Assembly (NCBI RefSeq): GCF_015223355.1
Contig: NZ_JADFFK010000013.1
Span: 1 to 64,000 of the forward strand
DNA: 64,000 nt
Reading direction: 5' to 3'
DNA from: Salipiger mangrovisoli
GTDB lineage: Bacteria > Pseudomonadota > Alphaproteobacteria > Rhodobacterales > Rhodobacteraceae
In this document: piece after piece, positions 1 to 8,167 of the stretch
Layout: each line of letters opens with the position of its first letter
Numbering within the stretch: position 1 is the first letter of the stretch
The notes under the pieces: generated by a model
The model's database searches: none
Told to the model about the DNA's origin: nothing
The model's input: the letters and a program-made list of their open reading frames with translations, nothing else
Translations under genes and position numbers: made by a program

Positions 1-90
1 CATGCCATGCCCCCGCCCAACGCCATCCAGATGGACCCGGAGGCCCGCAAAGAGATCGTGCAATGGTACCGCGCCGCGACCAGGGGCTGA
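1..90 (+). CDS. C-terminal tail of a c-type cytochrome domain protein, possibly urate hydroxylase PuuD (partial)
   Basis: The window opens inside a reading frame that ends with TGA at 88-90. The visible tail is about 29 residues long. It carries an MPPPN motif followed by an acidic/basic helix ending in IVQWYRAA. This is the usual end of a class I cytochrome c domain, where the Met before the prolines would be the heme axial ligand and the last helix packs on the heme. The closest match I recall is the cytochrome domain at the C-terminus of PuuD-type membrane urate hydroxylases, but any cytochrome c with this end would fit. It converges on the minus-strand flavoprotein gene, with 18 bases between them. 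Confidence 0.45.
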   Translation, partial: HAMPPPNAIQMDPEARKEIVQWYRAATRG

Positions 91-108
91 AGTGGGCCGA
101 CGCGATGC

Positions 109-1740
109 TCAGCCCGCCCGGCGCGGCCGCGCCGACGCGCCGCAGATGAGATCCGCCGTCGCGCTGCCCATCTCGCAGGCATTGACCAGGCCCTGCACGA
201 AAGGCTGACGGCGCAGCAGCACTGGCAGCGCAAGACAATGGATCCGGCCCGGTCCCGGCACGCGCAGCGGCAGGACGAAATCCTCGAACCGCAGGGACCC
301 GGCGCCCAGGCTCTCAGGTCCGAGCGAGGGGAATCCAAGGTCCGCGAGCGTCATCGGCTGCTGCCCGCGCGCGTCGATCAGCACATCGAAGCAACGGCTC
401 CAGCTGCCTGCGCGCATCTCCAGCCCTTCGCCGTTGCGAGAGATCTCCTGCTCTTCCCTCAGGCCGAGCACCTCGAGGTGCCCCGACCTGTGCAAAGCGA
501 GCAGGCGCAGGATTGAGGCATGCGGAACGCAGGCGTAGCAATCGGTGAAGACCGGCTTGAGGGTGGCATGGAAGCGCGCGAGATCGGCCTCGGTGAAGGT
601 CGGGAGGAGCTCTTCGAACAGCTCATGCGCCCGCAGCAGCGCGCTGCGCCATGGGATCGCGCGGCGGGTCTCGGTGGACCGCATCGCCTCGGTGAGATTT
701 CTCTCGGCCCAGTCGAAGGGATCGGCTGCGAGGCGCGCCGCGAAATAGGCGTCGCAGAAGGTTTCCAGGGAGGTTTGTACCCCTCCGAGCGCGGCAAGGT
801 AGGCCGGGTCCGCCGCGTTCAGATCGGCACGGAAAGCATCGAAAGCACGGGTGAGTGACGCCGCCTCGCCACTGCGCGCCACCCGCGCCAGCGCAGGCAG
901 TTCGGGCAGAGGCAGGTCATACCAGAAATCCGCCTCTGGCAGCAGCCCCTTGCGGGACATGAGCGTCAGACGGAAATCGCCGCGCCCTTCCAGAGCTTCG
1001 TAAACCAATTGCCCCTGCGCGTCGCGGAAGGTGCCGCGGGCAGAGGCCACCGTCACCGCGACATCGATGGCCGAGAGCGAGCTGCCCAGCACGCCGATCT
1101 CGCCATCCGGCAGACGCGCGATCTTCTCTGCGGGCCAGGGCGAAAGCAGCGTCACGCCGTCCTGCCGCGTCCGGTCCGGCCAGCGGTGGCCGGAGGCGAG
1201 AACCACCTCGTCATAGAGCGCGGACGCCTCGCCCGATGGGCTGCGCCAGTCGAGGTTGATGCCATCCGCCGTCGGACGCAGGTCGGTCACCTCGTGCCGC
1301 AGATGCAGTTCGACCCGGTGCCCGCGCCGCCGTCCGAGCGCGATCAGCTCGGCCATCTGAGCGGTGAAATAGGCCCCGAGCACCAACCGCGGGTAGAATG
1401 CTGTCTCCGAGATATCACCGGGGCACAGGCGAAGCCCAACAAGGTCCTTCGTGTCGAGCGTGCGCAACCAGTCGTCGAGCGGCTGCACCACCGGAGGCAG
1501 CTCGCGGCTCGCGATATTCGAAAGCATGCAGGGATCGTTCATCGCCGCGCTGTAGGGCATTCCGGGGCCAACGCTGGGCCCTTTCTCGAAAAGATCGATG
1601 TGCAGCGGCACCGGCGCATCTGTCACGAGGCCACGCAGCGTGTAGACCGCGGTCGGCCCTCCGCCGACAATGGCCACGCGCGGACGCGCATGGGGAAATG
1701 ACCGCGCACTTTGCGCGGGAATGGGCTCTCGGGGTGCCAT
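109..1740 (-). CDS. FAD/NAD(P)-binding domain protein
   Basis: This 543-residue protein has a dinucleotide-binding motif near the N-terminus (VAIVGGGPTAVYTLRGL, about residues 22-38). It is followed by a segment (GPGMPYS, LSNIASREL) typical of the FAD-NAD(P)-binding family PF13454, whose members resemble HcaD-like or lysine-monooxygenase-like flavoproteins. A second glycine-rich stretch near residue 217 (IGVLGSSLSAIDVA) fits the NAD(P) site. The start is the ATG at 1740, with GAGG about 7 bases upstream on the minus strand. The substrate is unknown. It is divergent from the GntR gene at 1948. The family assignment is fairly safe; the function is not. Confidence 0.75.
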   Translation of the reverse strand: MAPREPIPAQSARSFPHARPRVAIVGGGPTAVYTLRGLVTDAPVPLHIDLFEKGPSVGPGMPYSAAMNDPCMLSNIASRELPPVVQPLDDWLRTLDTKDLVGLRLCPGDISETAFYPRLVLGAYFTAQMAELIALGRRRGHRVELHLRHEVTDLRPTADGINLDWRSPSGEASALYDEVVLASGHRWPDRTRQDGVTLLSPWPAEKIARLPDGEIGVLGSSLSAIDVAVTVASARGTFRDAQGQLVYEALEGRGDFRLTLMSRKGLLPEADFWYDLPLPELPALARVARSGEAASLTRAFDAFRADLNAADPAYLAALGGVQTSLETFCDAYFAARLAADPFDWAERNLTEAMRSTETRRAIPWRSALLRAHELFEELLPTFTEADLARFHATLKPVFTDCYACVPHASILRLLALHRSGHLEVLGLREEQEISRNGEGLEMRAGSWSRCFDVLIDARGQQPMTLADLGFPSLGPESLGAGSLRFEDFVLPLRVPGPGRIHCLALPVLLRRQPFVQGLVNACEMGSATADLICGASARPRRAG

Positions 1741-1924
1741 GGGGACCTCGCCAGAGGGATGTGCGTGCTAGGGCAATGCTTGGTGGGACTGTGCGTTGCG
1801 CACCGGGTTGAACACCCGAAGCCGCGAGATGTTCCCGCACTGGCCCTCCGCAGGTGACTTTCCGCGCAGGCGACGCTCCTCCAGCCCATTGGACGCCGAG
1901 ATGCAAAAATTGTTGCACGACTCG

Positions 1925-1941
1925 AATTGGTCTGACCTATT
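1925..1941. promoter_or_regulatory. GntR/FadR-subfamily operator (AATTGGT-N3-ACC half-palindrome)
   Basis: AATTGGTCTGACCTATT matches the known PdhR/LldR-type pattern AATTGGTnnnACCAATT with one mismatch in the right arm. It ends 6 bases before the ATG of the adjacent GntR gene. It is therefore placed for autoregulation, and possibly for control of the divergent flavoprotein gene. Confidence 0.6.
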
Positions 1942-1947
1942 ACCAAT

Positions 1948-2682
1948 ATGAATGAAACTCCTCCCTCTCCTGACACCTCCGAGGCCCAGCTGTCCGCGCT
2001 TCCTCCGCTGGGCCGGAGCCGCCAGATCATGGATGCGCTCGCCCGGTACATCGAGCAGCGCAACCTCCAGCCGGGCGACCGGCTGCCACCCGAGCGCGAT
2101 CTGACCGCTGCGCTCAAGGTGGGCCGCTCGTCCATCCGTGAGGCGGTCAGCCAGCTCTCGGCGCTCGGCATCGTCGAGGCGCGGATCGGTTCGGGGACCT
2201 ATCTGCTGCGGAAGATCTCTGCGGACACGGTCTACATGCCGCTCAGCGTGTCAGCCGACGGGCTTGCCGAGGCGCTGCTGATGACGCTGGAAGTGCGGCG
2301 CGGCATCGAGATCGAGGCGTCGATCGCCGCCGCGCGACGCCGCACCGACGAGGACATCCTGCGAATGCGCGACGCGCTCGAGGAGATGGAGCGCACCCAC
2401 CACCGCGAGGGCGGCAGCGGCAAGGCCGACTTCGCCTTCCACATGTCGATCTACGACGCCGCCCACAACCCGTTGTTCCGGCAACTTCTGGAACAGATGC
2501 GCGACATTCTCGACCGGTTCTGGGAACGCCCCTTCGACCGCAACGACTTCGCCGCCCGCTCCTTCCCCTACCACCGCACCCTCTTCGACGCGATTTGCGC
2601 CGGGGATGCCGAGGCCGCGGCGGAAGAAACCCGCAAGATCCTCGACGTGGTCGAGGAGGACATCAGGAACATGCGCCCATGA
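1948..2682 (+). CDS. GntR family transcriptional regulator, FadR subfamily (FCD domain)
   Basis: The 244-residue protein has an N-terminal winged helix-turn-helix (residues about 20-90, with LQPGDRLPPERDLTAALKVG and SSIREAVSQLSALGIVE). It is followed by an all-helical FCD ligand domain with the usual metal-binding layout (a conserved Asp/His set around FHMSIYDAAHN and the C-terminal FPYHRTLFDAI). The ATG at 1948 has no clear Shine-Dalgarno sequence and sits 6 bases after a PdhR/LldR-type operator, so the mRNA may be leaderless or translated weakly. Its stop overlaps the start of the PLP enzyme (ATGA), so the two are co-translated. It probably controls the PLP enzyme and ABC importer that follow. 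The effector is unknown. Confidence 0.9.
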   Translation: MNETPPSPDTSEAQLSALPPLGRSRQIMDALARYIEQRNLQPGDRLPPERDLTAALKVGRSSIREAVSQLSALGIVEARIGSGTYLLRKISADTVYMPLSVSADGLAEALLMTLEVRRGIEIEASIAAARRRTDEDILRMRDALEEMERTHHREGGSGKADFAFHMSIYDAAHNPLFRQLLEQMRDILDRFWERPFDRNDFAARSFPYHRTLFDAICAGDAEAAAEETRKILDVVEEDIRNMRP

Positions 2683-3860
2683 ACGATCTTTACGAGGCCT
2701 CCCGGCTGATCGCGGCCCACGACCGCGACAGCATCCTCGACGCCGTGGTGCCGCCAATTGTGCAGACCTCGCTCTTCACTTTCGGCAGCTACGACGAGAT
2801 GATCGCCGCCTATCGCGGCGAGATCACCCGACCGATCTACAGTCGCGGGCTCAACCCCACCGTCCGCGCCTTCGAGGAAAAGCTCGCCGAGCTGGAAAAA
2901 GCCGAGGACGCGCTGGCCTTCGCCTCGGGCATGGCGGCGATCTCGGCCTCGGTGCTGAGCGTTGTCGCGCCCGGCGACCGGGTGGTGGCGGTGCGCAACG
3001 TCTACCCCGACGCCTTCCGGCTTTTCGGCACCTACCTGCCACGCATGGGGATCACCGTGGATTACGTCGATGGAACCGACCTCGCCGCGGTCGAGCGCGC
3101 CCTGCCGGGGGCCAAGCTGATCTACCTCGAAAGTCCGACGAGTTGGGTGATGGAGCCGCTCGACGTTGGCGCTCTGGCCGCCGCCGCGAAGCGCCACGGC
3201 GTCTTTTCGGTGATCGACAACAGCTGGGCGACCCCGGTGTTCCAGAACCCGGTCGAGCTGGGCGTCGATCTCGTCGTGCATTCGGCGTCGAAATACATCG
3301 GCGGGCACAGCGACGTGGTGGCGGGCGTGATCGCCGGCTCGAAAGAGAACGTCGACCGCGTGCGCGGCGAAATCTATCCCTATCTCGGCGGGCGCATCGC
3401 GCCGATGGACGCCTGGCTGCTGCTGCGCGGTCTGCGTACCCTGCCGCTGCGCGTCGCCGCCCACCAGGACAGCGCGCTCGAGATCGCCCGTCGCCTGGCG
3501 GCGCTCGACGTGGTCGAGACGGTAATGCACCCCGGCCTCGCGCCGCTGCCACCCGGCCTGCGCGGCACCACCGGGCTGTTCTCCTTCATCTTCCGCGAGG
3601 GCATCGACCTGCGCAGCTTCTGCGACACGCTGAAGCTGTTCAAGCTCGGCGTCAGCTGGGGCGGGCACGAGAGCCTCGTGGTGCCCGGAGACGTTGTGCT
3701 CGAACAGAAGGCCAGACCCAACTCGGCCCATGAATTCGGGATTTCCTCGCGTTCGGTCCGGCTGCACATCGGGCTCGAGGGCACCGAGGCGCTCTGGGCC
3801 GATTTGACCGCGGCGATCGCCGCCGCGCAACAGCCTGCGGCGATCAAGGCCGCACAGTAA
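2679..3860 (+). CDS. PLP-dependent trans-sulfuration family enzyme (cystathionine beta-lyase-like)
   Basis: The 393-residue protein belongs to the Cys/Met metabolism PLP family (fold type I). Visible landmarks are IYSRGLNPTVRAFEEKLAEL (substrate/PLP phosphate contacts with the neighbouring subunit), ALAFASGMAAISA, and the PLP-lysine motif SASKYIGGHSD followed by VVAG. Its end, VRLHIGLEG, resembles MetC. Such enzymes cleave or exchange C-S bonds of cystathionine, methionine or related thio-amino acids. I chose the start at 2679 because it overlaps the GntR stop as ATGA and because the longer N-terminus lacks family similarity. An in-line ABC importer of the sugar type follows 91 bases later, which is unusual company for a C-S lyase. 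The exact substrate cannot be told. Confidence 0.85.
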   Translation: MNDLYEASRLIAAHDRDSILDAVVPPIVQTSLFTFGSYDEMIAAYRGEITRPIYSRGLNPTVRAFEEKLAELEKAEDALAFASGMAAISASVLSVVAPGDRVVAVRNVYPDAFRLFGTYLPRMGITVDYVDGTDLAAVERALPGAKLIYLESPTSWVMEPLDVGALAAAAKRHGVFSVIDNSWATPVFQNPVELGVDLVVHSASKYIGGHSDVVAGVIAGSKENVDRVRGEIYPYLGGRIAPMDAWLLLRGLRTLPLRVAAHQDSALEIARRLAALDVVETVMHPGLAPLPPGLRGTTGLFSFIFREGIDLRSFCDTLKLFKLGVSWGGHESLVVPGDVVLEQKARPNSAHEFGISSRSVRLHIGLEGTEALWADLTAAIAAAQQPAAIKAAQ

Positions 3861-3885
3861 GCCGCGACAATCACCGTCGCGCGAC

Positions 3886-3907
3886 GGCGGCCCTGCCAGG
3901 GGCCGCC
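3886..3907 (+). promoter_or_regulatory. GC-rich stem-loop between the PLP enzyme gene and the SBP gene
   Basis: GGCGGCCC (3886-3893) pairs with GGGCCGCC (3900-3907) around a 6-base loop. There is no U-tract, so it is more likely an RNA processing/stability element than a factor-independent terminator. It may let the binding-protein gene downstream be expressed at a different level from the lyase. Confidence 0.45.
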
Positions 3908-3951
3908 AACAACCAACAGATATTAAATAGAAATTCAACAGGGAGAAGACC

Positions 3952-5211
3952 ATGAAGAAACTGCTTAGTGCCAGTGTCCTGGCCTTGATGGCGGCGGGTG
4001 GCGCGGCAAGCGCCGAGACCACGCTGCGGCTGGTCGAGGTGATCACCAGCCCCGCGCGCACCGAAACGCTGAAGGAGATCGTCGCCGGTTTCGAGGAGGC
4101 GCACCCCGACACCAAGGTCGAGATCATTTCGCTGCCCTGGGGCGAAGCCTTCCAGAAGTTCGCCACCATGGTCTCGGCCGGTGACCTGCCCGACGTGGTC
4201 GAGATGCCGGACACGTGGCTGTCGCTCTACGCAAACAATGGCCTCCTGGAGAGCCTTGAGCCCTATCTCGCCGACTGGGACGTCACCTCCGACATGACCG
4301 ACCGCGCGCTGGAGCTGGGGCGCGACATCGACGACACCGCCTACATGCTGCCCTACGGCTTCTACCTGCGGGCGCTGTTCTACAACAAGGAGCTGCTCGC
4401 GGAGGCAGGCGTCGAGGCACCGCCCACCACGCTCGAGGAATTCCGCGCCGCCTCCGAGGCGATCTCGGCGCTGCCCGGCAAGTCCGGCTACTGCCTGCGC
4501 GGCGGCCCCGGCGGGCTGAATGGCTGGATGATGGCCGGTGCGACCATGGCGGGCGACAACGCCTTCTTCAACGAGGACGGCACCTCGACCATGGACAGCG
4601 AGGGCTGGGTCAAGGGCATCGAGTGGTACGTCGATCTCTACAAGGACGGGCTGGCACCGAAGGACAGCGTGAACTGGGGCTTCAACGAGATCGTCGCGGG
4701 CTTCTACTCGGGCACCTGCGCCTTCCTCGACCAGGACCCCGACGCGCTCATCGCCATCGCCGAACGCATGTCCGAAGACCAGTACGGCGTGATCCCGATG
4801 CCAAAGGGCCCGGACGGCAAGGCCTTCACCACCATCGGTTACGCCGGCTGGTCGATGATGTCCGCCTCCGAGCACAAGGACCTGGCCTGGGACCTCATCG
4901 CCCAGCTCGAGGGCCCCGAGGGCAACATCGCCTGGAACAAGAAGATCGGCGCGCTGCCGGTGCTGAAGTCCGCCGAGAAGGACGAGTTCTACGCAGCTCC
5001 GGCCTTCAAGGGCTGGTTCGACGAGCTGGCCGACGAGAACGTCGTGCCGACCGTGATGCCGACCTACCTCGAGGAATTCGCCTACTTCAAGGACTCGCTG
5101 GCGATCGCCTCGGGGCAGAAGGCGCTCTTGGGCGAGATCACCCCGCAGGAGCTTGCTTCCGAATGGGCCGCCTACCTGACCAATGCGCAGCAGAAGCATC
5201 TCGCCAAGTAA
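3952..5211 (+). CDS. ABC transporter extracellular substrate-binding protein, family 1 (carbohydrate type)
   Basis: The 419-residue protein starts with a Sec signal peptide (MKKLLSASVLALMAAGGAASA, cleavage expected after ASA). It has the fold features of SBP family 1: TLRLVEVITSPARTETLKEIV, then GDLPDVVEMPDTW in the first lobe and a C-terminal segment rich in aromatic residues. It would capture a solute in the periplasm and deliver it to the two permeases that follow. A good Shine-Dalgarno (AGGGAGAAG) precedes the ATG. Family members usually bind mono- or oligosaccharides, but the co-transcribed C-S lyase and GntR regulator leave the ligand open. Confidence 0.9.
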   Translation: MKKLLSASVLALMAAGGAASAETTLRLVEVITSPARTETLKEIVAGFEEAHPDTKVEIISLPWGEAFQKFATMVSAGDLPDVVEMPDTWLSLYANNGLLESLEPYLADWDVTSDMTDRALELGRDIDDTAYMLPYGFYLRALFYNKELLAEAGVEAPPTTLEEFRAASEAISALPGKSGYCLRGGPGGLNGWMMAGATMAGDNAFFNEDGTSTMDSEGWVKGIEWYVDLYKDGLAPKDSVNWGFNEIVAGFYSGTCAFLDQDPDALIAIAERMSEDQYGVIPMPKGPDGKAFTTIGYAGWSMMSASEHKDLAWDLIAQLEGPEGNIAWNKKIGALPVLKSAEKDEFYAAPAFKGWFDELADENVVPTVMPTYLEEFAYFKDSLAIASGQKALLGEITPQELASEWAAYLTNAQQKHLAK

Positions 5212-5234
5212 TGGGCCGATTGACCTGACAATGC

Positions 5235-5258
5235 GGGCCGGGCGTGCGCGTCCGGCCC
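5235..5258 (+). promoter_or_regulatory. stem-loop just downstream of the SBP gene
   Basis: GGGCCGG (5235-5241) pairs with CCGGCCC (5252-5258), and the inner bases allow the stem to extend. It lies in the 68-base gap between the binding-protein stop and the permease start. This position commonly protects the abundant SBP message from 3' exonucleases or lowers read-through into the permease genes. Confidence 0.5.
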
Positions 5259-5279
5259 ACCCCTTCCCCCGGAGGACCG

Positions 5280-6209
5280 ATGACTGCCACGCCCATCCCT
5301 GCCACCTACCGGCGTCCGCTGCGCCAGCGTCTCGCCGTGACGCTCGAGCCCTGGCTCTACTGCGCGCCGGTGCTGATCCTGATCACCGCCGTCATGCTGG
5401 TGCCGTTGGTCCTCGGCATCTCCTACGCCTTCCGGGACATCCAGCTTCTCAACCCCTTCTCCGGCGGCTTCGTCGGGCTCGAGCACTTCAAGGCGCTCGG
5501 CCAGGACGATGCCTTCCTGCGCGCGCTGCGCAACACCCTGTGGTGGACCGGCGCCAGCGTCTTCTTCCAGCTCGCCTTCGGCCTGATCCTCGCACTGCTG
5601 CTCAACGTGCCCTTCACCGGGCGCGGGCTGGCGCAGGCGCTGGTGTTCCTGCCCTGGGCCGTGCCGACCTTCCTTGCCGGCCTCAACTGGGCCTGGCTCT
5701 TCAACCCGGTGATCGGACCGATCCCGCACTGGCTGACCGCGCTGGGGCTGATGGACGAGCCCTCGAACATCCTCGCCGATCCGAGCATCGCCATGTGGGG
5801 TCCGATCCTCGCCGCGACCTGGTGGGGCATCCCCTTCTTCGCCATCACCCTGCTGGCCGCGCTGCAGTCGATCCCCAAGGATCTCTACGAGGCCGCCTCG
5901 ATCGACGGTGCCTCGCCGATCCAGCGGTTCTTCTCGATCACCCTGCCCTACCTCGCTCCGGTGATCGCCATCACCGTGCTGCTGCGCACCGTCTGGGTCG
6001 CCAACTTCGCCGACCTGATCATCGTGATGACCAACGGCGGCCCCGCCGACCGCACCCAGACCGTGGCCAGCTACATCTTCACGCAAGCGTTCAAGCGGCT
6101 CGACTTCGGCTATGCCTCGGCGGTCGCGCTGGTGCTGCTGGCGCTGCTGCTGGCCTATTCGATGGTCATCCTCGTCTTCCGCCAGAAGCTCTCGAACAGG
6201 GACAAGTGA
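5280..6209 (+). CDS. carbohydrate-type ABC transporter permease (MalF/UgpA-like)
   Basis: The 309-residue inner-membrane protein has about six hydrophobic segments and a BPD_transp_1 core. The EAA loop reads DLYEAASIDGASPIQRFFSITLPYL and contacts the ATPase. The ATG at 5280 is preferred over an upstream GTG at 5244 because GGAGG lies immediately upstream of it. It is the first of two permeases and forms the heterodimeric channel with the product of the next gene, one base downstream. Confidence 0.9.
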   Translation: MTATPIPATYRRPLRQRLAVTLEPWLYCAPVLILITAVMLVPLVLGISYAFRDIQLLNPFSGGFVGLEHFKALGQDDAFLRALRNTLWWTGASVFFQLAFGLILALLLNVPFTGRGLAQALVFLPWAVPTFLAGLNWAWLFNPVIGPIPHWLTALGLMDEPSNILADPSIAMWGPILAATWWGIPFFAITLLAALQSIPKDLYEAASIDGASPIQRFFSITLPYLAPVIAITVLLRTVWVANFADLIIVMTNGGPADRTQTVASYIFTQAFKRLDFGYASAVALVLLALLLAYSMVILVFRQKLSNRDK

Positions 6210-6210
6210 C

Positions 6211-7044
6211 ATGACCGCGACCCGTCTTTTCGGCACGCTGGCGCATCGCGCGGCCATCCTGTGCTTCATCGCCTTTGCGCTCTTCCCGCTCTACTGGCTG
6301 CTCAAGGTCTCGGTGACTCCGAACGACCTGCTCTACTCCGAGGGCGTGCGCATGTGGCCCTCGCGCACGACGCTGGATCACTTCCGCTTCGTGCTGGCCA
6401 ACAGCGAGTTCCCGCGCTTCTTCGCCAACAGCCTGATCGTCTCGGGCTCCACCGCGCTCGTCTCGACCGTCCTCGCGGCGCTGATGGGCTACGCGCTGTC
6501 GCGCTTCCAGTTCCGCGGCAAGCTGTGGCTGGCCGCTCTGCTGCTGATCACCCAGATGTTCCCGCTGGTCATGCTGGTGGCGCCGATCTTCAAGATCCTC
6601 TCGCCGCTCGGGCTGACCAACAGCCTGACCGGGCTTGTCATCGTCTACACCGCCTTCAACGTGCCCTTCGCCTCCTTCCTGATGCAGGGCTTCTTCGACG
6701 GCATCCCCTCGGATCTCGAGCAGGCCGCGATGATCGACGGCGCCGACCGCTTCACCGCCTTCCGCCACATCATCCTGCCGCTGGCACTGCCGGGGGTGGC
6801 GGCGACGCTGGGTTTCGTCTTCACCGCCGCCTGGTCCGAGATGATCTTTGCGCTGATGCTGATCTCGGGCAGCGAGAAGGCCACCTTCCCCGTCGGGCTG
6901 CTGACCTTCGTGTCGAAATTCTCGGTCGATTACGGGCAGATGATGGCCGCCGGCGTGCTGGCGCTGATCCCCGCCTGCCTCTTCTTCCTGCTCATCCAAC
7001 GCTACCTGGTGCAAGGCATGACCGCCGGCGCCGTGAAAGGATAA
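6211..7044 (+). CDS. carbohydrate-type ABC transporter permease (MalG/UgpE-like)
   Basis: The 277-residue inner-membrane protein has an N-terminal anchor (FIAFALFPLYWLLKVSV), several further transmembrane helices and an EAA loop (SDLEQAAMIDGADRFTAFRHIILP). It partners with the preceding permease. The start at 6211 leaves one base after the previous stop. The longer upstream extension would read into the other permease gene, so it is rejected. The ATPase gene follows after 4 bases, so the whole importer is one transcription unit. Confidence 0.9.
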   Translation: MTATRLFGTLAHRAAILCFIAFALFPLYWLLKVSVTPNDLLYSEGVRMWPSRTTLDHFRFVLANSEFPRFFANSLIVSGSTALVSTVLAALMGYALSRFQFRGKLWLAALLLITQMFPLVMLVAPIFKILSPLGLTNSLTGLVIVYTAFNVPFASFLMQGFFDGIPSDLEQAAMIDGADRFTAFRHIILPLALPGVAATLGFVFTAAWSEMIFALMLISGSEKATFPVGLLTFVSKFSVDYGQMMAAGVLALIPACLFFLLIQRYLVQGMTAGAVKG

Positions 7045-7048
7045 CCCC

Positions 7049-8104
7049 ATGGCCACGATGGAAATCCGCTCCGCGAGCAAGAACTACGGCACGATCCGCG
7101 TGCTCGACGACATCAACCTCGAGATCGGCGACGGCGAGTTCATCGTGCTGGTCGGCCCCTCGGGCTGCGGCAAGTCCACGCTGCTGCGGATGATCGCCGG
7201 GCTCGAGGAGATCACCGGCGGCGAGATCCGCATCGACGACAAGGTGATGAACGCCCTGCCCCCCAAGGCGCGCGACATCGCCATGGTGTTCCAGAGCTAC
7301 GCGCTCTACCCGCACATGAGCGTCGCCGACAACATGAGCTACTCGCTGCGGCTGCGGAAGACCGACAAGCCGACGATCGCCGAGAAGGTGCGCGACGCCT
7401 CGTCCAAGCTCGGGCTCGACGCGCTGCTCGAACGCAAGCCCAAGGCGCTCTCGGGCGGGCAGCGCCAGCGCGTTGCGATGGGCCGGGCGATCGTGCGCCA
7501 GCCCAAGGCGTTCCTCTTCGACGAGCCGCTGTCAAACCTCGACGCCCGCCTGCGCGAGCAGATGCGCGCCGAGATCCGCAAGCTGCACCGCGAGCTCGGC
7601 GCGACGTCGATCTACGTCACCCACGACCAGGTCGAGGCGATGACCCTGGCCGACCGCATCGTCGCCATGCACGGCGGTCACATCCAGCAGGTCGGCACAC
7701 CGCTGGAACTCTACGACCGCCCCGCCAACCTCTTTGTCGCGGGGTTCATCGGCTCACCGGGAATGAATTTCCTGAAGGGCGACATCGCGGACCGCTGCCT
7801 GCATCTTTGCGACGGCAGAACCATCGCGCTGCCTGCCGAGATGCCCGCCACCATGGGCGAGGCGACGCTCGGCATTCGGCCCGAGCACGTGGTGCTTTCC
7901 CCGGCGGGCGAGACCGGACTCGAGGCGACGGTGGAGCTTGTCGAGCCCACCGGCCATGGCATCATCCTGCACCTGACGCTGGCCGGCTCCGTGTTCAAGG
8001 TGCTGACGCATGACCGCCGCTGGCTCGAGCCAGGAGCGTCGGTCAGCGTTTCCTTCCCGACCGATGCGCTGCATCTCTTCAATGCCGAAGGCGTCCGGGT
8101 CTGA
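7049..8104 (+). CDS. ABC transporter ATP-binding protein, MalK/UgpC family
   Basis: The 351-residue cytoplasmic ATPase has Walker A (GPSGCGKST), Q-loop, signature [15 protein letters not shown], Walker B ([12 protein letters not shown]) and switch His (VTHDQ). A C-terminal OB-fold (TOBE) region of about 110 residues is typical of sugar-importer ATPases. It energises the permease pair encoded just upstream. It is the last gene of the operon that begins with the GntR gene; a stem-loop follows at 8141-8167. Confidence 0.93.
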   Translation: MATMEIRSASKNYGTIRVLDDINLEIGDGEFIVLVGPSGCGKSTLLRMIAGLEEITGGEIRIDDKVMNALPPKARDIAMVFQSYALYPHMSVADNMSYSLRLRKTDKPTIAEKVRDASSKLGLDALLERKPKALSGGQRQRVAMGRAIVRQPKAFLFDEPLSNLDARLREQMRAEIRKLHRELGATSIYVTHDQVEAMTLADRIVAMHGGHIQQVGTPLELYDRPANLFVAGFIGSPGMNFLKGDIADRCLHLCDGRTIALPAEMPATMGEATLGIRPEHVVLSPAGETGLEATVELVEPTGHGIILHLTLAGSVFKVLTHDRRWLEPGASVSVSFPTDALHLFNAEGVRV

Positions 8105-8140
8105 CCCGGACGCCCCGCGCGTCGCTCAGCTTGAGGCCCC

Positions 8141-8167
8141 TCGCCAGCCCCTAGCCGCGGCTGGCGA
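8141..8167 (+). terminator. stem-loop in the convergent gap, possible terminator
   Basis: TCGCCAGCC (8141-8149) pairs perfectly with GGCTGGCGA (8159-8167) around a 9-base loop. It lies 36 bases after the plus-strand ATPase stop and overlaps the 3' end of the converging hydratase/dehydrogenase gene. No U-run follows, so factor-independent termination is uncertain. Confidence 0.35.
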
